A stretch of DNA of 64,000 nt. Source: Aureimonas ureilytica DSM 18598 = NBRC 106430. Lineage in GTDB: Bacteria; Pseudomonadota; Alphaproteobacteria; Rhizobiales; Rhizobiaceae. The DNA lies in contig NZ_ARQE01000004.1 of the NCBI RefSeq assembly GCF_000382705.1, positions 280,197-344,196 on the forward strand, in the 5' to 3' direction. Each line of letters begins with the position of its first letter. The stretch's first letter is position 1. This document shows positions 18,301 through 26,428 of this stretch, one piece after another. The notes under the pieces are model-generated. The model ran no database searches. It was not told the DNA's origin and was given only the letters and a program-made list of their open reading frames with translations. Made by a program: the position numbers and the translations under genes.

Positions 18301-19256
18301 GAGCGAAGCGTGTCGAGCTCGCCCTTCAGGACGCGCGTCAGCGTTTCCTCGGTCTGGGTGCGGACCGTGTCGACATAGCGCGCTTCGAATTCCTCCCAGC
18401 GCTGCTGGACGGCCTGGATCTGCTCTTCGGTGGAGAGCGAGCGCAGCGAGCCGCGCAGGCGCTCCAGCTCCACGCGCAGGTCGCGCTTGGCCTGGCTGTC
18501 GAGTTCGATCCGGTCGGCGATGCGCGCCTCGAACTCGTCCCAGCGCTGCTGCACGGCCTGGACGGATTCCTCGCGCGCCATCTGCGAGACCATGGTCGAG
18601 ACGGTGTCGAGCTCGGCCCGCAGCTCCATCAGCGAGGCCTGATCGGCATTGCTCGCCGTCAGCTCGGTGAGCTGCTCCATCAGCGCGAAGATTTCGGCGC
18701 CGATCTTGTCGGCGCCCTTGGACTCGCCGACGAGGCGCTTGATCTCGCCGAGCGAGGCCCGCATCTCCTCGAAGCGCTGCACCAGATGACCGCCGACGAC
18801 GCTGGTCTGGATTTCGCCGCGCAGCGCGGTGACGTCGGCCGCCAGTTCCTTGATCACGGAAAGCGCCGCGCCCTGGGCCTGAAGATCGCCGATCTCTCCC
18901 GCGATCGAGCCGAGCCGCTTGTCGGCGGGCTGCGGCGCGCGGGCGGCGGGGCGCTTGGCGGCGGGGGCTGCGTCCATTCGACGCTCGAGCGCCAGCGGCG
19001 AGGCGGCGGCATCGAGCGCCGGGCGCGCGGCGCGGCGGGCGGCGGCGATGGAGCGAAGACGGGCGGCGGCATCGCGCGCCGGCTGCTCGGCCGCCACGGT
19101 TTCCGCCGCGTCGCCGGCCGGCCGCTTGCCCATGGAAAGCCGCGTCAGCCGGGCTTCCAAATCTTCCAACGTCTTGGACAGGGAGGTAAAGGACCCTTCC
19201 GCCATGGGCGCCTCGGCATCGGACCGTGCCTTCAAATGCGGATCGTTGCGCGACAT
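15354..19256 (-). CDS. PodJ-like polar localization protein (coiled coil, TM, Sel1 repeats, peptidoglycan binding)
   Basis: A 1300-residue protein with PodJ architecture. Residues about 30-640 are a long, largely coiled-coil cytoplasmic region rich in 'LEARL / LSERV / LAEEI' heptads, including two copies of VQQRWEEFEAR-like sequence. A single membrane helix follows at about 836-860 (KPILMAVGAVLLALMAIPLG), then a Pro/Ala-rich linker (about 860-1060), four Sel1-type repeats (about 1070-1200, e.g. AQYSVGTLFEKGNGVA) and a C-terminal peptidoglycan-binding domain (about 1236-1300, LGYNPGRPDGVVGEQTTAAIRKFQ). In Caulobacter and rhizobia, PodJ organises a cell pole and has a periplasmic Sel1/PG-binding tail. 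ATG 19256 is preceded by GAGGAAGA; an upstream TTG has no such site. A strong terminator follows. Confidence 0.82.
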   Translation of the reverse strand: MSRNDPHLKARSDAEAPMAEGSFTSLSKTLEDLEARLTRLSMGKRPAGDAAETVAAEQPARDAAARLRSIAAARRAARPALDAAASPLALERRMDAAPAAKRPAARAPQPADKRLGSIAGEIGDLQAQGAALSVIKELAADVTALRGEIQTSVVGGHLVQRFEEMRASLGEIKRLVGESKGADKIGAEIFALMEQLTELTASNADQASLMELRAELDTVSTMVSQMAREESVQAVQQRWDEFEARIADRIELDSQAKRDLRVELERLRGSLRSLSTEEQIQAVQQRWEEFEARYVDTVRTQTEETLTRVLKGELDTLRSKLDELSSEASGAAIEARFEAMTAKLPIRELEAGIGRLSERMGEIEKALVGLPETLHLDQMEARIQALSSSVEQLAAEIREPDLSHFAVLEERLDEISAAILSGGLASAGESASGPLQRIEARVAELAGRVDRIAETGDAELLSAQIAALSEQIEELSARPAADEIGARIDRLSERVERLFRTTGGELASNALEARLQALADRLEQSAGAVGVDNDVIRSLENQIGRLAEVLAGAPALMDVDSSEVSRRLEALERKFDSDRDSVVAAARAAAEEAVRRMQAGEDNRQNAYVRDLAGDLRRLEDLCRQSDERAVGVFDAVHTTLVKIVDRLTAIESELRTEPARGASMSVAPVLPAMAMAPAMTPADADASQEAEEPRGLRGALSRLRRPERNAAAAEPMPSLAERIRPTPVVPVPPMARAQPTTEIDAPSLDAADSVVSREADRPLEPGSGAPDIAALIERVRTQQRAGAESADSVAKADFIAAARKAAMAAAAEAEALKAEPLLGENESERGSRRRKPILMAVGAVLLALMAIPLGQRYLAGQPDETQSAVSAPAASIEVAPRAPALPVPALEAPTFAPAAPAITPPAAEPQRLGSAEPAATAAPEIMSETAAQAPMEAAEPAAAMAAAPEAPAAVAVPAVAPAVAEVATPEASEPAAAAAPVVAASLAPAATNADASPLLATAEARLPAEARGALPAMPGKIGPQALTNAATQGDPMAMFEIGLRLMEGRTAPSDPKAAMVWFAQAASRGYAPAQYSVGTLFEKGNGVARDTGAARDWYRLAADQGNIRAMHNLAVLYATGIEGASEPKTAAEWFLRAAQHGMRDSQYNLGILYARGVGVEQNLGESYRWFRIVGAAGDKDAQNKSEEVGKSLAPELRKEIDAQTADWKPEPRIDAVNTVNIPASWTEKSGQTASVDMTKAIRNVQAILLKLGYNPGRPDGVVGEQTTAAIRKFQEKAGLQATGQIDEPLIRALLDRKDA

Positions 19257-19520
19257 GCCGTCTTCCTCTTGGTCCAAGGTCCCGTCGTGGTCGCGCGGCT
19301 CTTGGGAAAAGAACCGAACCGCCGCTCCGGTGGGTTGACGATCGATTAAGGTCGAACCCTTTTGTTAAGGGACTATAAAGACAACCGGGATTGAAGCTGG
19401 ATTCCTGTCGGGCGAGCGCTTGGCGGCAATGGGTGAAATTCCTACAGGTTTATGAATCGGACGGGTGAGGTCACCCGCGCGGACACGAAATGGCAGGCGC
19501 GCTGAGAGGCGCGAAGATGT

Positions 19521-19985
19521 ATGACGCAACCCAATGAGGACACGAGCGAGCAGGAATTCCGCATCACGGCGGACCAATTGCTCAGCTTCGACGACCCGGG
19601 CCGGGACAAGCTGGAGGAATTCCGGATCGGCGACCTGTCGCGCGAATTCGGGGTGACGCTTCGCACGCTGCGCTTCTACGAGGATCGCGGCCTCCTTTCG
19701 CCCGAACGGCGCGGCACGACGCGCATCTATTCGCGGCGCGACCGGATGCGCCTGCGGCTGGTCCTGCTCGCCAAGATTCTCGGCTTCTCCCTGACCGAGG
19801 CCAAGCAGCTCATCGACCTTCGCGAACAGTCCGACGGGCAGCGCAAGCAGCTCAAGACGGCGCTGGTGCGCTTCGAGGAGCAGCGCCAGATCCTGCAGGA
19901 CCAGAAGCGCGAGATCGAGGAGTCGCTTGAAGCCATGCGCCTGACGACGGACTTCGTGCAGAACTGCCTCACCAAACTCGGCTGA
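19521..19985 (+). CDS. MerR-family transcriptional regulator
   Basis: A 154-residue regulator. After a 34-residue acidic leader, FRIGDLSREFGVTLRTLRFYEDRGLL forms the MerR helix-turn-helix, followed by RIYSRRDRMRLRLVLLAKILGFSLTEAK, the second winged segment. The C-terminal half (about 105-150) is a coiled-coil dimerisation helix without the cysteines used by metal-sensing MerR members, so it is unlikely to be a metal sensor. This leader-plus-HTH form is widespread in Hyphomicrobiales, often beside beta-oxidation genes; none is adjacent here. It is divergent from the podJ-like gene across 264 bases that contain TTAA-rich, AT-richer sequence at about 19345-19380. Confidence 0.85.
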   Translation: MTQPNEDTSEQEFRITADQLLSFDDPGRDKLEEFRIGDLSREFGVTLRTLRFYEDRGLLSPERRGTTRIYSRRDRMRLRLVLLAKILGFSLTEAKQLIDLREQSDGQRKQLKTALVRFEEQRQILQDQKREIEESLEAMRLTTDFVQNCLTKLG

Positions 19986-20204
19986 TCTGCGGCGCCTTTC
20001 AGGCGCTTTCGTGCCGCAAAGCCCTGCGGCGCGGGCACCCTTACGGGTCGCAGCCATCACCTATGAACGAATTATGAAGGAATTGGCGAAACAGCCGTGC
20101 ATTTGAGTAAGGCGACCTATGCACTCCTACGCATAGCTCTTCGTGCTGCGGTGCATCATATTGGGGATGGGAGTTGAACAGACCCCTATCCTATCGAGGC
20201 TTTT

Positions 20205-20411
20205 ATGATGACCGCCCAAACCGAACGCCACGGAGCCCAGCCGGCCCATCTCGGCTACTCCTCGCGCCGCCCTGCCGGTGCGGACCGTTCGCGTCCGTCG
20301 AATCGTTCGCTGCAGAGCGGCCGTGCCGTCTTCCTGGAAATGGACCCGCTGACCAATCTCTCCGGTCTGCGCGGCTCCATGTTCGAGTCGGCCGCGCCCC
20401 AGCGCTTCTAA
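20205..20411 (+). CDS. Possible small protein, 68 residues
   Basis: An open frame starting with two consecutive ATG codons (20205 and 20208), with GAGG a few bases upstream. It encodes a basic, Arg/Ser-rich N-terminal half and a less biased end (FLEMDPLTNLSGLRGSMFE). No known family is recognised. Supporting a real transcript, two hairpins follow directly (20420-20441 and 20460-20494), the second followed by TTTCGTTT. The upstream 219 bases have no gene and an AT-richer composition fitting a promoter. It could instead be a leader peptide or a non-coding RNA with a chance frame. It points toward prmA, which is on the opposite strand. Confidence 0.4.
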   Translation: MMTAQTERHGAQPAHLGYSSRRPAGADRSRPSNRSLQSGRAVFLEMDPLTNLSGLRGSMFESAAPQRF

Positions 20412-20419
20412 GCCCGCAA

Positions 20420-20441
20420 GGCCCCGCCGAAAGGCTGGGCC
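20420..20441 (+). terminator. GAAA-loop hairpin after the small ORF
   Basis: GGCCC-C-GCC, loop GAAA, GGC-T-GGGCC: eight pairs with one C/T mismatch, followed by GACCATTTT. The T-run is four bases away, so it is a weak terminator or the first of a tandem pair. Confidence 0.45.
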
Positions 20442-20459
20442 GACCATTTTCCCTGATCG

Positions 20460-20502
20460 CGAGCCCGGCCGCTCTTCGAGAGCAGCCGGGCTCGTTTCGT
20501 TT
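20460..20502 (+). terminator. Rho-independent terminator
   Basis: A long stem (outer CGAGCCCGGC / GCCGGGCTCG, inner GCTCT / AGAGC, one C/A mismatch, loop TCG), followed by TTTCGTTT. The T-rich side lies on the plus strand, so it ends rightward transcription from the small ORF. Confidence 0.75.
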
Positions 20503-20573
20503 GTGGCCTCGTTGCGTTCGCGACCCCGTTTCGTTCGTGGAGGGCCGCCGCGCCCTTCCGGGCGCGGCGCCGG

Positions 20574-21452
20574 TCAGTCCAGCGGCCGATCGTTGCGGGT
20601 GAGATGCAGCGTCACCCATTCGTCGCGGCGCAGCGTCTTGCGATGGAACAGGCCCTGCACGCGATAGGCGGCCAGCACCGCATCGCGCTGCTTGGCGAGA
20701 ATGCCGGACAGGACGAGATCGCCTCCATCGCCAAGTTGGCGCGCCATCTGCGGAGCGAGCATCATCAAGGGCCGCGCCAGGATATTGGCGACGATCAGCG
20801 AAAAGGGCGCATAGGCCGCGAAGGCCGGGCCGTCGAAGCCCTTCGCCGTTTCGGCGCGCACGAAATTGTGCTGGCCGTTGGCGCGGATGTTCTCTCTCGC
20901 CACCAGCGTCGCGACCGGATCGATATCGGTCGCCAGAACCGGCACGCGCGCGAGCTTGGCGATGGCGATCGCCAGAACCGCGCTGCCCGTGCCGAGATCC
21001 AGCGCATTCACCGGCCGGCGGCGGCGCACCACCTCCTCGATCATCGACAGGCAGCCCGCCGTGGTGCCGTGATGTCCCGTGCCGAAGGCCTGCCCCGCCT
21101 CGATCTCGATCGACAGGTCGTGCGGGCGCACCTTGTCGCGGTCATGCGCGCCATGCACCAGGAAGCGGCCGGCGCGCACGGGCTTCAGGTCCGCCAGGAC
21201 CTGCGCCATCCAATCGATATCGGGCAGATCCTCGCGGGTCGGCTCCAGCGGCGCGAAGGCGGCATCGAGGGTCTGCGCGTCGGTGTCCGCCTCGCCCTCG
21301 AAATAAACCGAGGCCTCGTGGAGATCGGCATCCTCGTCGATCTCGATATGGGCGATCGGCCAGCCCTCGTCCGCGAAGGCGGCGTCGAGGCGCTCGTAGA
21401 GCGCTTGCGTGACCTGTTTGCCGCCACGGGCAAAATAACGAACCTGGCCCAA
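20574..21452 (-). CDS. prmA: Ribosomal protein L11 methyltransferase
   Basis: A 292-residue protein matching PrmA, which trimethylates ribosomal protein L11. The class I methyltransferase core shows FGTGHHGTT, then [12 protein letters not shown] (SAM-binding motif I) and VANILARPL, the NPPF-like catalytic-loop region of PrmA (IVANILA). The N-terminal 110 residues are the L11-recognition domain. The start is inferred to be TTG at 21452 (protein beginning with [10 protein letters not shown]), because AGGAAGG lies about nine bases upstream and no ATG exists in the expected range. Upstream on the same strand is a SCO protein gene, 34 bases away. Confidence 0.9.
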   Translation of the reverse strand: MGQVRYFARGGKQVTQALYERLDAAFADEGWPIAHIEIDEDADLHEASVYFEGEADTDAQTLDAAFAPLEPTREDLPDIDWMAQVLADLKPVRAGRFLVHGAHDRDKVRPHDLSIEIEAGQAFGTGHHGTTAGCLSMIEEVVRRRRPVNALDLGTGSAVLAIAIAKLARVPVLATDIDPVATLVARENIRANGQHNFVRAETAKGFDGPAFAAYAPFSLIVANILARPLMMLAPQMARQLGDGGDLVLSGILAKQRDAVLAAYRVQGLFHRKTLRRDEWVTLHLTRNDRPLD

Positions 21453-21486
21453 GGGCGGTCCCTTCCTGGTGGTTGTAACGGATCGA

Positions 21487-22107
21487 TCAGGCGCCGAGGC
21501 GCTCCAGCTTGAGCTTCGCGGTGGCCGGGTCCTCGCCAAAGGCGATCGTGCCCCGCAGCGCGCCGGTCCGGTCGAGAAGCAGGACCGAGGCGGTGTGGTC
21601 CATCGTGTAGTCCGCGCCCTGCGGCACCTTCTTGAAATAGATGCCGTAGCTCTTCAGCATGGCCTCGACTTGCGCGTCGTCGCCGGTCAGCGCGGTCACG
21701 TCGTCGGACAAGGCGCCGACATAGGTGCGCAGGATCTCCGGCGTGTCGCGCGCGGGATCGACGGTGACGAAGACGATATTGAGGTCGCGCCCGTCCGCCT
21801 TCAGCGCCTTCTGGTAGCCCGCCAGTTCGTACAGCGTCGTCGGGCAGACGTCCGGGCAATGGGTGAAGCCGAAGAACAGGGCGGTGGGGCGTCCGCGCAG
21901 GACGGCCTCCGTCACCGGGGCGCCGCGCTGGTCCACGAGCTGGAACGGGCCGCCATAGGCCGGGCCGCTCATCGCGTCGCCGACCTCCTTGCGACCGAGC
22001 GCGAAGACGAGGATCATGAGCGCCAGGACGGCGGCCACGAGAAACCACAGCGCATAGCGCAGCGCGCGGGCGCGGCTGCGACGGGGGGTCGGTTCGGGTC
22101 GGGCCAT
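21487..22107 (-). CDS. SCO1/SenC-family copper chaperone-like protein
   Basis: A 206-residue membrane-anchored thioredoxin-fold protein. One helix at about 17-36 anchors it, leaving the domain in the periplasm. The copper-binding pair lies in CPDVCP (Cys84, Cys88) and the conserved histidine is His171 in DHTAS. SCO proteins deliver copper to the CuA site of cytochrome c oxidase or act as thiol reductases; no oxidase genes are nearby, so the exact role is open. It lies just upstream of prmA in the same direction and is divergent from the hexapeptide acyltransferase gene. Confidence 0.9.
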   Translation of the reverse strand: MARPEPTPRRSRARALRYALWFLVAAVLALMILVFALGRKEVGDAMSGPAYGGPFQLVDQRGAPVTEAVLRGRPTALFFGFTHCPDVCPTTLYELAGYQKALKADGRDLNIVFVTVDPARDTPEILRTYVGALSDDVTALTGDDAQVEAMLKSYGIYFKKVPQGADYTMDHTASVLLLDRTGALRGTIAFGEDPATAKLKLERLGA

Positions 22108-22197
22108 GGCGTTTGCTCCTGTCTCGGCTCATCGGATACATCAGCCGGGCCGGGCGGCAAAGCCGCCTCTCCCCTTCCCGCGCGCCGAGGCCCTTCG

Positions 22198-22863
22198 ATG
22201 ACCCAACTCGCCGAGCCCGATCTGCGCTTCCGGGCCGACGAACCCAAGCAGCATCCGAGCGCGGAGCTGAAGGACACCAGGCTCGGCCGCTTCTGCGACA
22301 TCGGGCAGCGGGTGAAGCTGCGCGACGTGACGGTCGGCGACTACACCTATTTCGAGCGCGGCGGCGAAGCCGTGCAGACGGATATCGGCAAGTTCGGCTC
22401 GATCGCCGCCCATGTGCGCATCAACGCGCTGGAACATCCGACCGAGCGCGTCACCACGCACAAGATCACCTATCGCCCGAACGAGTATTTCCGCTTTCTC
22501 GGCGTCGACCACGGCTTTCGCGAACGCCGGGCGGCGCGGCGCGTTTCGATCGGCCACGATGTCTGGATCGGCCATGGCGCGGTGATCCTGCCGGGCGTCA
22601 CGGTCGGAACCGGCGCGGTGATCGGGGCCGGCGCGGTGGTGACGCGCGACGTCGCACCTTATGCGATCGTGGCGGGCGTGCCGGCGCGCCCCCTGCGGAT
22701 GCGCTTTGCGCCCGAGATCGCTGAGCGCCTCCTGCGCCTCGCCTGGTGGGACTGGCCGCGCGAGCGTCTGTTCGAGGCGATCCCCGACATGCAGACGCTG
22801 CCGATCGAGCATTTCCTCGCACGCTGGGAAGAGCGCGCTCTCAGCCCCGACGCTCCGCCGTGA
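22198..22863 (+). CDS. Hexapeptide-repeat acyltransferase, PhnO-locus type paralog
   Basis: A 221-residue left-handed beta-helix acyltransferase. [24 protein letters not shown] opens the helix, [45 protein letters not shown] is the acetyl-CoA-binding core, and AWWDWP lies near the end. It resembles the phosphonate-locus transferase group (TIGR03308-type) and is clearly paralogous to the gene at 56515-57144 in the phn operon, sharing the same core and AWWDWP tail. Here it has no phosphonate neighbours, so its acceptor substrate is unknown. The start is ATG 22198; upstream sequence in frame is an antisense artefact of the SCO gene. Its end overlaps the convergent MFS gene by 23 bases. Confidence 0.82.
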   Translation: MTQLAEPDLRFRADEPKQHPSAELKDTRLGRFCDIGQRVKLRDVTVGDYTYFERGGEAVQTDIGKFGSIAAHVRINALEHPTERVTTHKITYRPNEYFRFLGVDHGFRERRAARRVSIGHDVWIGHGAVILPGVTVGTGAVIGAGAVVTRDVAPYAIVAGVPARPLRMRFAPEIAERLLRLAWWDWPRERLFEAIPDMQTLPIEHFLARWEERALSPDAPP

Positions 22864-24061
22864 GGAAGTAGAGAAGCGCGAGCGCGGGAAAGAAGCCGCC
22901 GAGCGCGGCGACGCCCTGCCAGCCGAAGCGCTCCAGAATGGGGCTGGTGAGGCTCGACCCGAGCGCGCCGCCGAGAAAGAAGGTCGTCATGTAGACGGCG
23001 TTCAGCCGGTTGCGGATCGCGGCGTCGAGCTGAAAGATCTCGCGCTGGCCGATCACCAGATTGGCCTGCACGCCGAGATCGACGAGAATGCCGGCGACCA
23101 CCAGCGCGGCCAGCGAATGGGTGCCGAGAAACGCGATCAGCATGGCCACGAGAACCAGCGAGATGGCGATCAGCGTGCCCCGGCGCGAATGGCCGCGATC
23201 GGCCATGCGGCCCGCCACCGGCGCGGCCAGAACGCCGAGCGCGCCGCTCAAGGTGAAGAGCGCCACCCATTGCGGCGAGAGATTGTAGGGCTCGCGCAGG
23301 AGAAGGATCGGCGCGCCGGTCCAGAAGGCGCCGAAAGCGGCAAAGAGCCCGGCATGATAGAGGGCGCGGCGACGCAGGACGGGCTCGGTCAGGAACAGGC
23401 GCCCGAGCGAGCGGATCAGCGTCCCGTAGCGCTCGCGCCCCGCCGGGCGGCGCGCGGGAAACAGGCGGCTTCCGGCCAGGGCCAGACCCGCCACGAGAAG
23501 CGCCGAGAGAAGGAAGATGCCCCGCCAGCCGGCAAAGCCCGCCACGAAGCTCGACACCGGCCGCGCCAGGAGGATGCCGCCGAGAAGGCCGGTCATGATG
23601 TTGCCGACGATGCGCCCGCGCTCCTCGGCCGGCGCGAAGCTGGCCGCGAGCGGCACGATCATCTGCGCGGCGGTGGAAGCGACGCCGACCAGAAGCGTGA
23701 GTGCGAGAAGAAGCGGCAGGCTGGGCGTCAGCGCCAGCGCGACGAGGCCGAGCGCGGCGGCGGCCATGGTGAGAAGGATGAGCCGCCGGTTTTCCACGAC
23801 GTCGCCGAGCGGCACGAGACAGACGAGGCCGAGCGCGTAGCCGATCTGCGAGGCGGTGACGATCAGGCTTTCCATGGCCGGGCTCATGCCGAGATCGGCG
23901 CCGATCAGCGCCACCACCGGCTGGGCGTAATAGAGATTGGCCGCGAGCGCGCCGGCCGACAGCGCCATGGCGAAGGCCGCGGCGCGCGACAGGCGCGGCG
24001 CGGCGCCCTCAGGGGCGGTGCGGCTGGATTCGGTCGGTCGAGCAAGGTTCGGCGAGGTCAC
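22841..24061 (-). CDS. MFS transporter
   Basis: A 406-residue major facilitator with 12 predicted membrane helices. The A-like motif between helices 2 and 3 reads GDVVENRR, helix 1 contains NLYYAQPVV, and [11 protein letters not shown] marks the equivalent loop in the second half. NLYYAQPV is characteristic of the small-molecule/drug efflux-like MFS group of proteobacteria (YnfM/NepI-like relatives). It starts with GTG at 24061, with AAGGGAGC upstream on its strand. The substrate cannot be assigned. Two imperfect 12-base direct repeats lie at 24083-24106 just upstream. Confidence 0.85.
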   Translation of the reverse strand: MTSPNLARPTESSRTAPEGAAPRLSRAAAFAMALSAGALAANLYYAQPVVALIGADLGMSPAMESLIVTASQIGYALGLVCLVPLGDVVENRRLILLTMAAAALGLVALALTPSLPLLLALTLLVGVASTAAQMIVPLAASFAPAEERGRIVGNIMTGLLGGILLARPVSSFVAGFAGWRGIFLLSALLVAGLALAGSRLFPARRPAGRERYGTLIRSLGRLFLTEPVLRRRALYHAGLFAAFGAFWTGAPILLLREPYNLSPQWVALFTLSGALGVLAAPVAGRMADRGHSRRGTLIAISLVLVAMLIAFLGTHSLAALVVAGILVDLGVQANLVIGQREIFQLDAAIRNRLNAVYMTTFFLGGALGSSLTSPILERFGWQGVAALGGFFPALALLYFLTAERRG

Positions 24062-24082
24062 GATCGACGCTCCCTTGGATGG

Positions 24083-24106
24083 CTTGATGGGCGACTTGAT
24101 GGGTCA
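24083..24106. repeat. Two tandem 12-mers upstream of the MFS gene
   Basis: CTTGATGGGCGA followed directly by CTTGATGGGTCA (10 of 12 identical), 22 bases upstream of the MFS start codon, with a further related GCTTGACTG after. Possible operator for the MFS gene. Confidence 0.35.
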
Positions 24107-24281
24107 GCTTGACTGTCCCTTACGCCTCCCTTCCCACCGGCGGAAGGCACTCGGCGGGCGGGCGATGGCGAAATCTTGATCGCCCCTCCCCGACTCGTTC
24201 CCCCTCCAGCGCTTCTCAGGCCGGTCTTCGGCTTCCTATATGGAGAGGACCGACATTCAACGCTTGCCGAAGGACCTTTCC

Positions 24282-25268
24282 ATGAACCCCTCCCGAACCG
24301 GACGTTACACGGCTCTCCTCGCCGTGATGACGCTGGTCTTCTCGACGATGGTCGTGGACTATGCCGAAGCCCGCCGTGGCGGCAGCTTCGGCAGCCGTGG
24401 CGGCCGCACCTACCAGTCCGCGCCGGCGACCAACACGGCGCCGGCCGCCGCGCCCGTCCAGCGCTCCATGACCTCGCCGGGCCAGGCCTCCAGCGCGGCG
24501 GCCGCCGCGCGTCCGGCCGCCGGCCAGCGCTCGGGCCTCTTCGGTGGCGGCTTCGGCGGCGCCCTGATGCGCGGCCTTCTGATCGGCGGTCTGTTCGGGC
24601 TGTTCATGGGCTCGGGCTTCGGCGGTCTCGCCGGCATGCTCGGCCTTCTCGTGCAGGTGGCGCTGATCGGCCTTCTCGTGATGCTCGCGGTTCGCTTCTT
24701 CCGCTCGCGCCGCAACCAGACGGCCGCGGCCGGCGGCCCGAACCCGATGAACGGCAACCGCAACGCCTATACCGGCCAGGACCCCAATGCCGGCCGCAAC
24801 GCCTATGGCTCGGGCCTCGGCAGCCGCTCGGCCGCAGCAAACAAGCCCGGCGTCGGGCGCGACGAGATCGGCGTGACACCGCAGGATCTCGGCATTTTCG
24901 AAAGCCGCCTCAAGGCGCTGCAGGCCGCCTATAGCCGCGAGGATTACGACGCGCTCGAGCAGATCGCGACGCCGGAAGTCGTGTCCTATCTCAGCCAGGA
25001 GCTGGCACAGAACGCCGCGCGCGGCGTGCGCAACGAGGCGCGCGACGTCGAGCTTCTGCAGGGCGACGTGGCCGAAAGCTGGCGCGAGGGCACGCGCGAT
25101 TATGCGACCGTCGCCATGCGCTACGGCATGATCGACGTCGTGAGGGACCGCCAGTCGGGCCGGATCGTGGAAGGCGACGAGACGAACCCCGTCGAGTCCA
25201 CCGAAGTCTGGACCTTCGTGCGCGAGCGCGGCGGCGAGTGGAAGCTCTCGGCGATCCAGGGCTCCTGA
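24282..25268 (+). CDS. Tim44/TimA-like domain protein with membrane segments
   Basis: A 328-residue protein. A signal-like hydrophobic segment (about 8-27) is followed by an Ala/Gly/Ser-rich stretch, a glycine-rich hydrophobic region of one or two membrane helices (about 90-140, GLFGGGFGGALMRGLLIGGLFGLFMG and GMLGLLVQVALIGLLVMLAV), and a C-terminal Tim44-like domain (about 200-328). Bacterial proteins of this form are conserved in alphaproteobacteria, but their function is uncertain. ATG 24282 with upstream AGGACC gives a sensible signal peptide; an in-frame ATG at 24240 would place 14 polar residues before it. A clear terminator follows. Confidence 0.82.
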   Translation: MNPSRTGRYTALLAVMTLVFSTMVVDYAEARRGGSFGSRGGRTYQSAPATNTAPAAAPVQRSMTSPGQASSAAAAARPAAGQRSGLFGGGFGGALMRGLLIGGLFGLFMGSGFGGLAGMLGLLVQVALIGLLVMLAVRFFRSRRNQTAAAGGPNPMNGNRNAYTGQDPNAGRNAYGSGLGSRSAAANKPGVGRDEIGVTPQDLGIFESRLKALQAAYSREDYDALEQIATPEVVSYLSQELAQNAARGVRNEARDVELLQGDVAESWREGTRDYATVAMRYGMIDVVRDRQSGRIVEGDETNPVESTEVWTFVRERGGEWKLSAIQGS

Positions 25269-25302
25269 GCCCACGCGAACTCCGACTTGCAAGACGAACG
25301 AA

Positions 25303-25333
25303 GGGCCGTCGGCGAAAGCCGGCGGCCCTTTTC
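25303..25333 (+). terminator. Rho-independent terminator after the Tim44 gene
   Basis: An 11-bp stem GGGCCGTCGGC / GCCGGCGGCCC (one G-T pair) with a GAAA tetraloop, followed by TTTTC. It starts 34 bases after the stop codon. Confidence 0.9.
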
Positions 25334-25409
25334 GCATCGAGGGGGATCGTCTGGGCGTTTCGACCTCAGGCGGGCGCCCGCCCCGCCGAACACTTTCGAG
25401 AGACCCGCG

Positions 25410-25877
25410 TCAGGGGCTCAGCGCCTCGCTGGCGTCGATCACCCGCCGCTCCGAGCCGCGATGAACCGTGACCCGCCTCGGCTCGATCAGGTCGATCGTC
25501 CAGCCCCAGGCCGTGCCGCCTTCCTCCAGCCAGGTGTCGACACCCGCAAACAGAACGCGCCGCACCGCGCTGTCCGCGAGGATTCCGACGAGCCGCAGCG
25601 GCGGCTCCACCGGGGCGGCGGCGATCGGCGGCGTTTCGGAAGCGAGCCGACCCACACCGTCCAGCGGCGCTCGCGCGGGGTCGAAGGGCGGCGCGCGCGA
25701 GAAGGCGCTACCCTCCAGCCGCAGCGGCGAGACCATGCGGGCAGGCACCTCCGGTGCGCCGGGCGCAGGTGCTTCGAGCGACGCGGTGAGGGCGAGAGCG
25801 GCGAGCACCCCGACAAGGACAAGCACGAGCGCGGCGCCTCGCTCGCCCGGCCCCGACAGGAATAGCCCCTCGCGCAT
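25410..25877 (-). CDS. Type II secretion GspC-like (HR-domain) protein
   Basis: A 155-residue protein with one N-terminal membrane helix (about 15-34) and a periplasmic domain. The stretch LRLVGILADSAVRRVLFAG followed by WTIDLIEPRRVTVHRGSERRVI matches the homology region (HR) of GspC/PulC and the similar region of PilP, which link the inner-membrane assembly to the secretin. There is no PDZ or coiled-coil extension, unlike the roughly 270-300-residue GspC of gammaproteobacteria. It is the last gene of the leftward gspL-gspM-gspC group; its ATG shares one base with the gspM stop (TGATG). Assignment as GspC rests on the HR motif and context. Confidence 0.68.
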   Translation of the reverse strand: MREGLFLSGPGERGAALVLVLVGVLAALALTASLEAPAPGAPEVPARMVSPLRLEGSAFSRAPPFDPARAPLDGVGRLASETPPIAAAPVEPPLRLVGILADSAVRRVLFAGVDTWLEEGGTAWGWTIDLIEPRRVTVHRGSERRVIDASEALSP

Positions 25878-26428
25878 CACGGCTGCTTCCGCATCAAAGG
25901 GACGGTGGACACCGAGAGGGTTCCCGACAGGACCAGCGATCCGTCCACCTCGCGGCGCTGCGTGAGAACGAGGTCGTCGACGCTGAGAAAGGGCGGGCGG
26001 GTCTCGAGATCGGCCAGAAACGCGTAGAGCGCGCCTTGCGTGGCGGTGAAGGCGATCCCCGCGCGAACCGGCGCGCCGGGGCGCTCGTCGGTGGCATCGG
26101 CGTTCAGCGTGTCGATGCGAAACGCGCCGGCGGGAGCGGCCATTGTGAGCCGCTGCGACAGGAGCCCGGCCGCCGTGCCGGCATCGGGGGCCGTGAGAAA
26201 GGGCGCGTCCGGCTGCGTCGCGAGCCCGCCGACCAGCGCGCGCCGGGCGTCCAAGCGCGCAAGCCGCTCTGCCAGCGCGGTTTCGCGGGCAAGCGCCTCG
26301 CGCCCTTCGCTCCACCGCGTCCACGGGCCCGTCAAAAGGGGCGAAACGAGCCAGAGCATCGCGAACAGAAGGGCAAGCGCCGCGAAGCGCCGGGCGGCGG
26401 GCGAGGCGAGAAAGCGTTCGGCGGTCAT
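25877..26428 (-). CDS. gspM: Type II secretion GspM-like protein
   Basis: A 183-residue bitopic protein: a single membrane helix at about 15-33 (FAALALLFAMLWLVSPLL), a coiled-coil-prone stretch (REALARETALAERLARLDARR) and a C-terminal ferredoxin-like domain ending in QRREVDGSLVLSGTLSVS. This layout fits GspM (T2SSM_b type), the inner-membrane partner of GspL in the secretion platform. Its ATG overlaps the gspL stop by four bases and its own stop overlaps the GspC-like start, so the three genes are tightly coupled. Confidence 0.75.
   Translation of the reverse strand: MTAERFLASPAARRFAALALLFAMLWLVSPLLTGPWTRWSEGREALARETALAERLARLDARRALVGGLATQPDAPFLTAPDAGTAAGLLSQRLTMAAPAGAFRIDTLNADATDERPGAPVRAGIAFTATQGALYAFLADLETRPPFLSVDDLVLTQRREVDGSLVLSGTLSVSTVPLMRKQP

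Noticed and set aside
19340-19382. CtrA site (TTAA-N7-TTAA) upstream of the podJ-like gene
   Set aside because: Two TTAA motifs are present, but their spacing is 15 bases rather than seven, and the nearest seven-base partner does not match.
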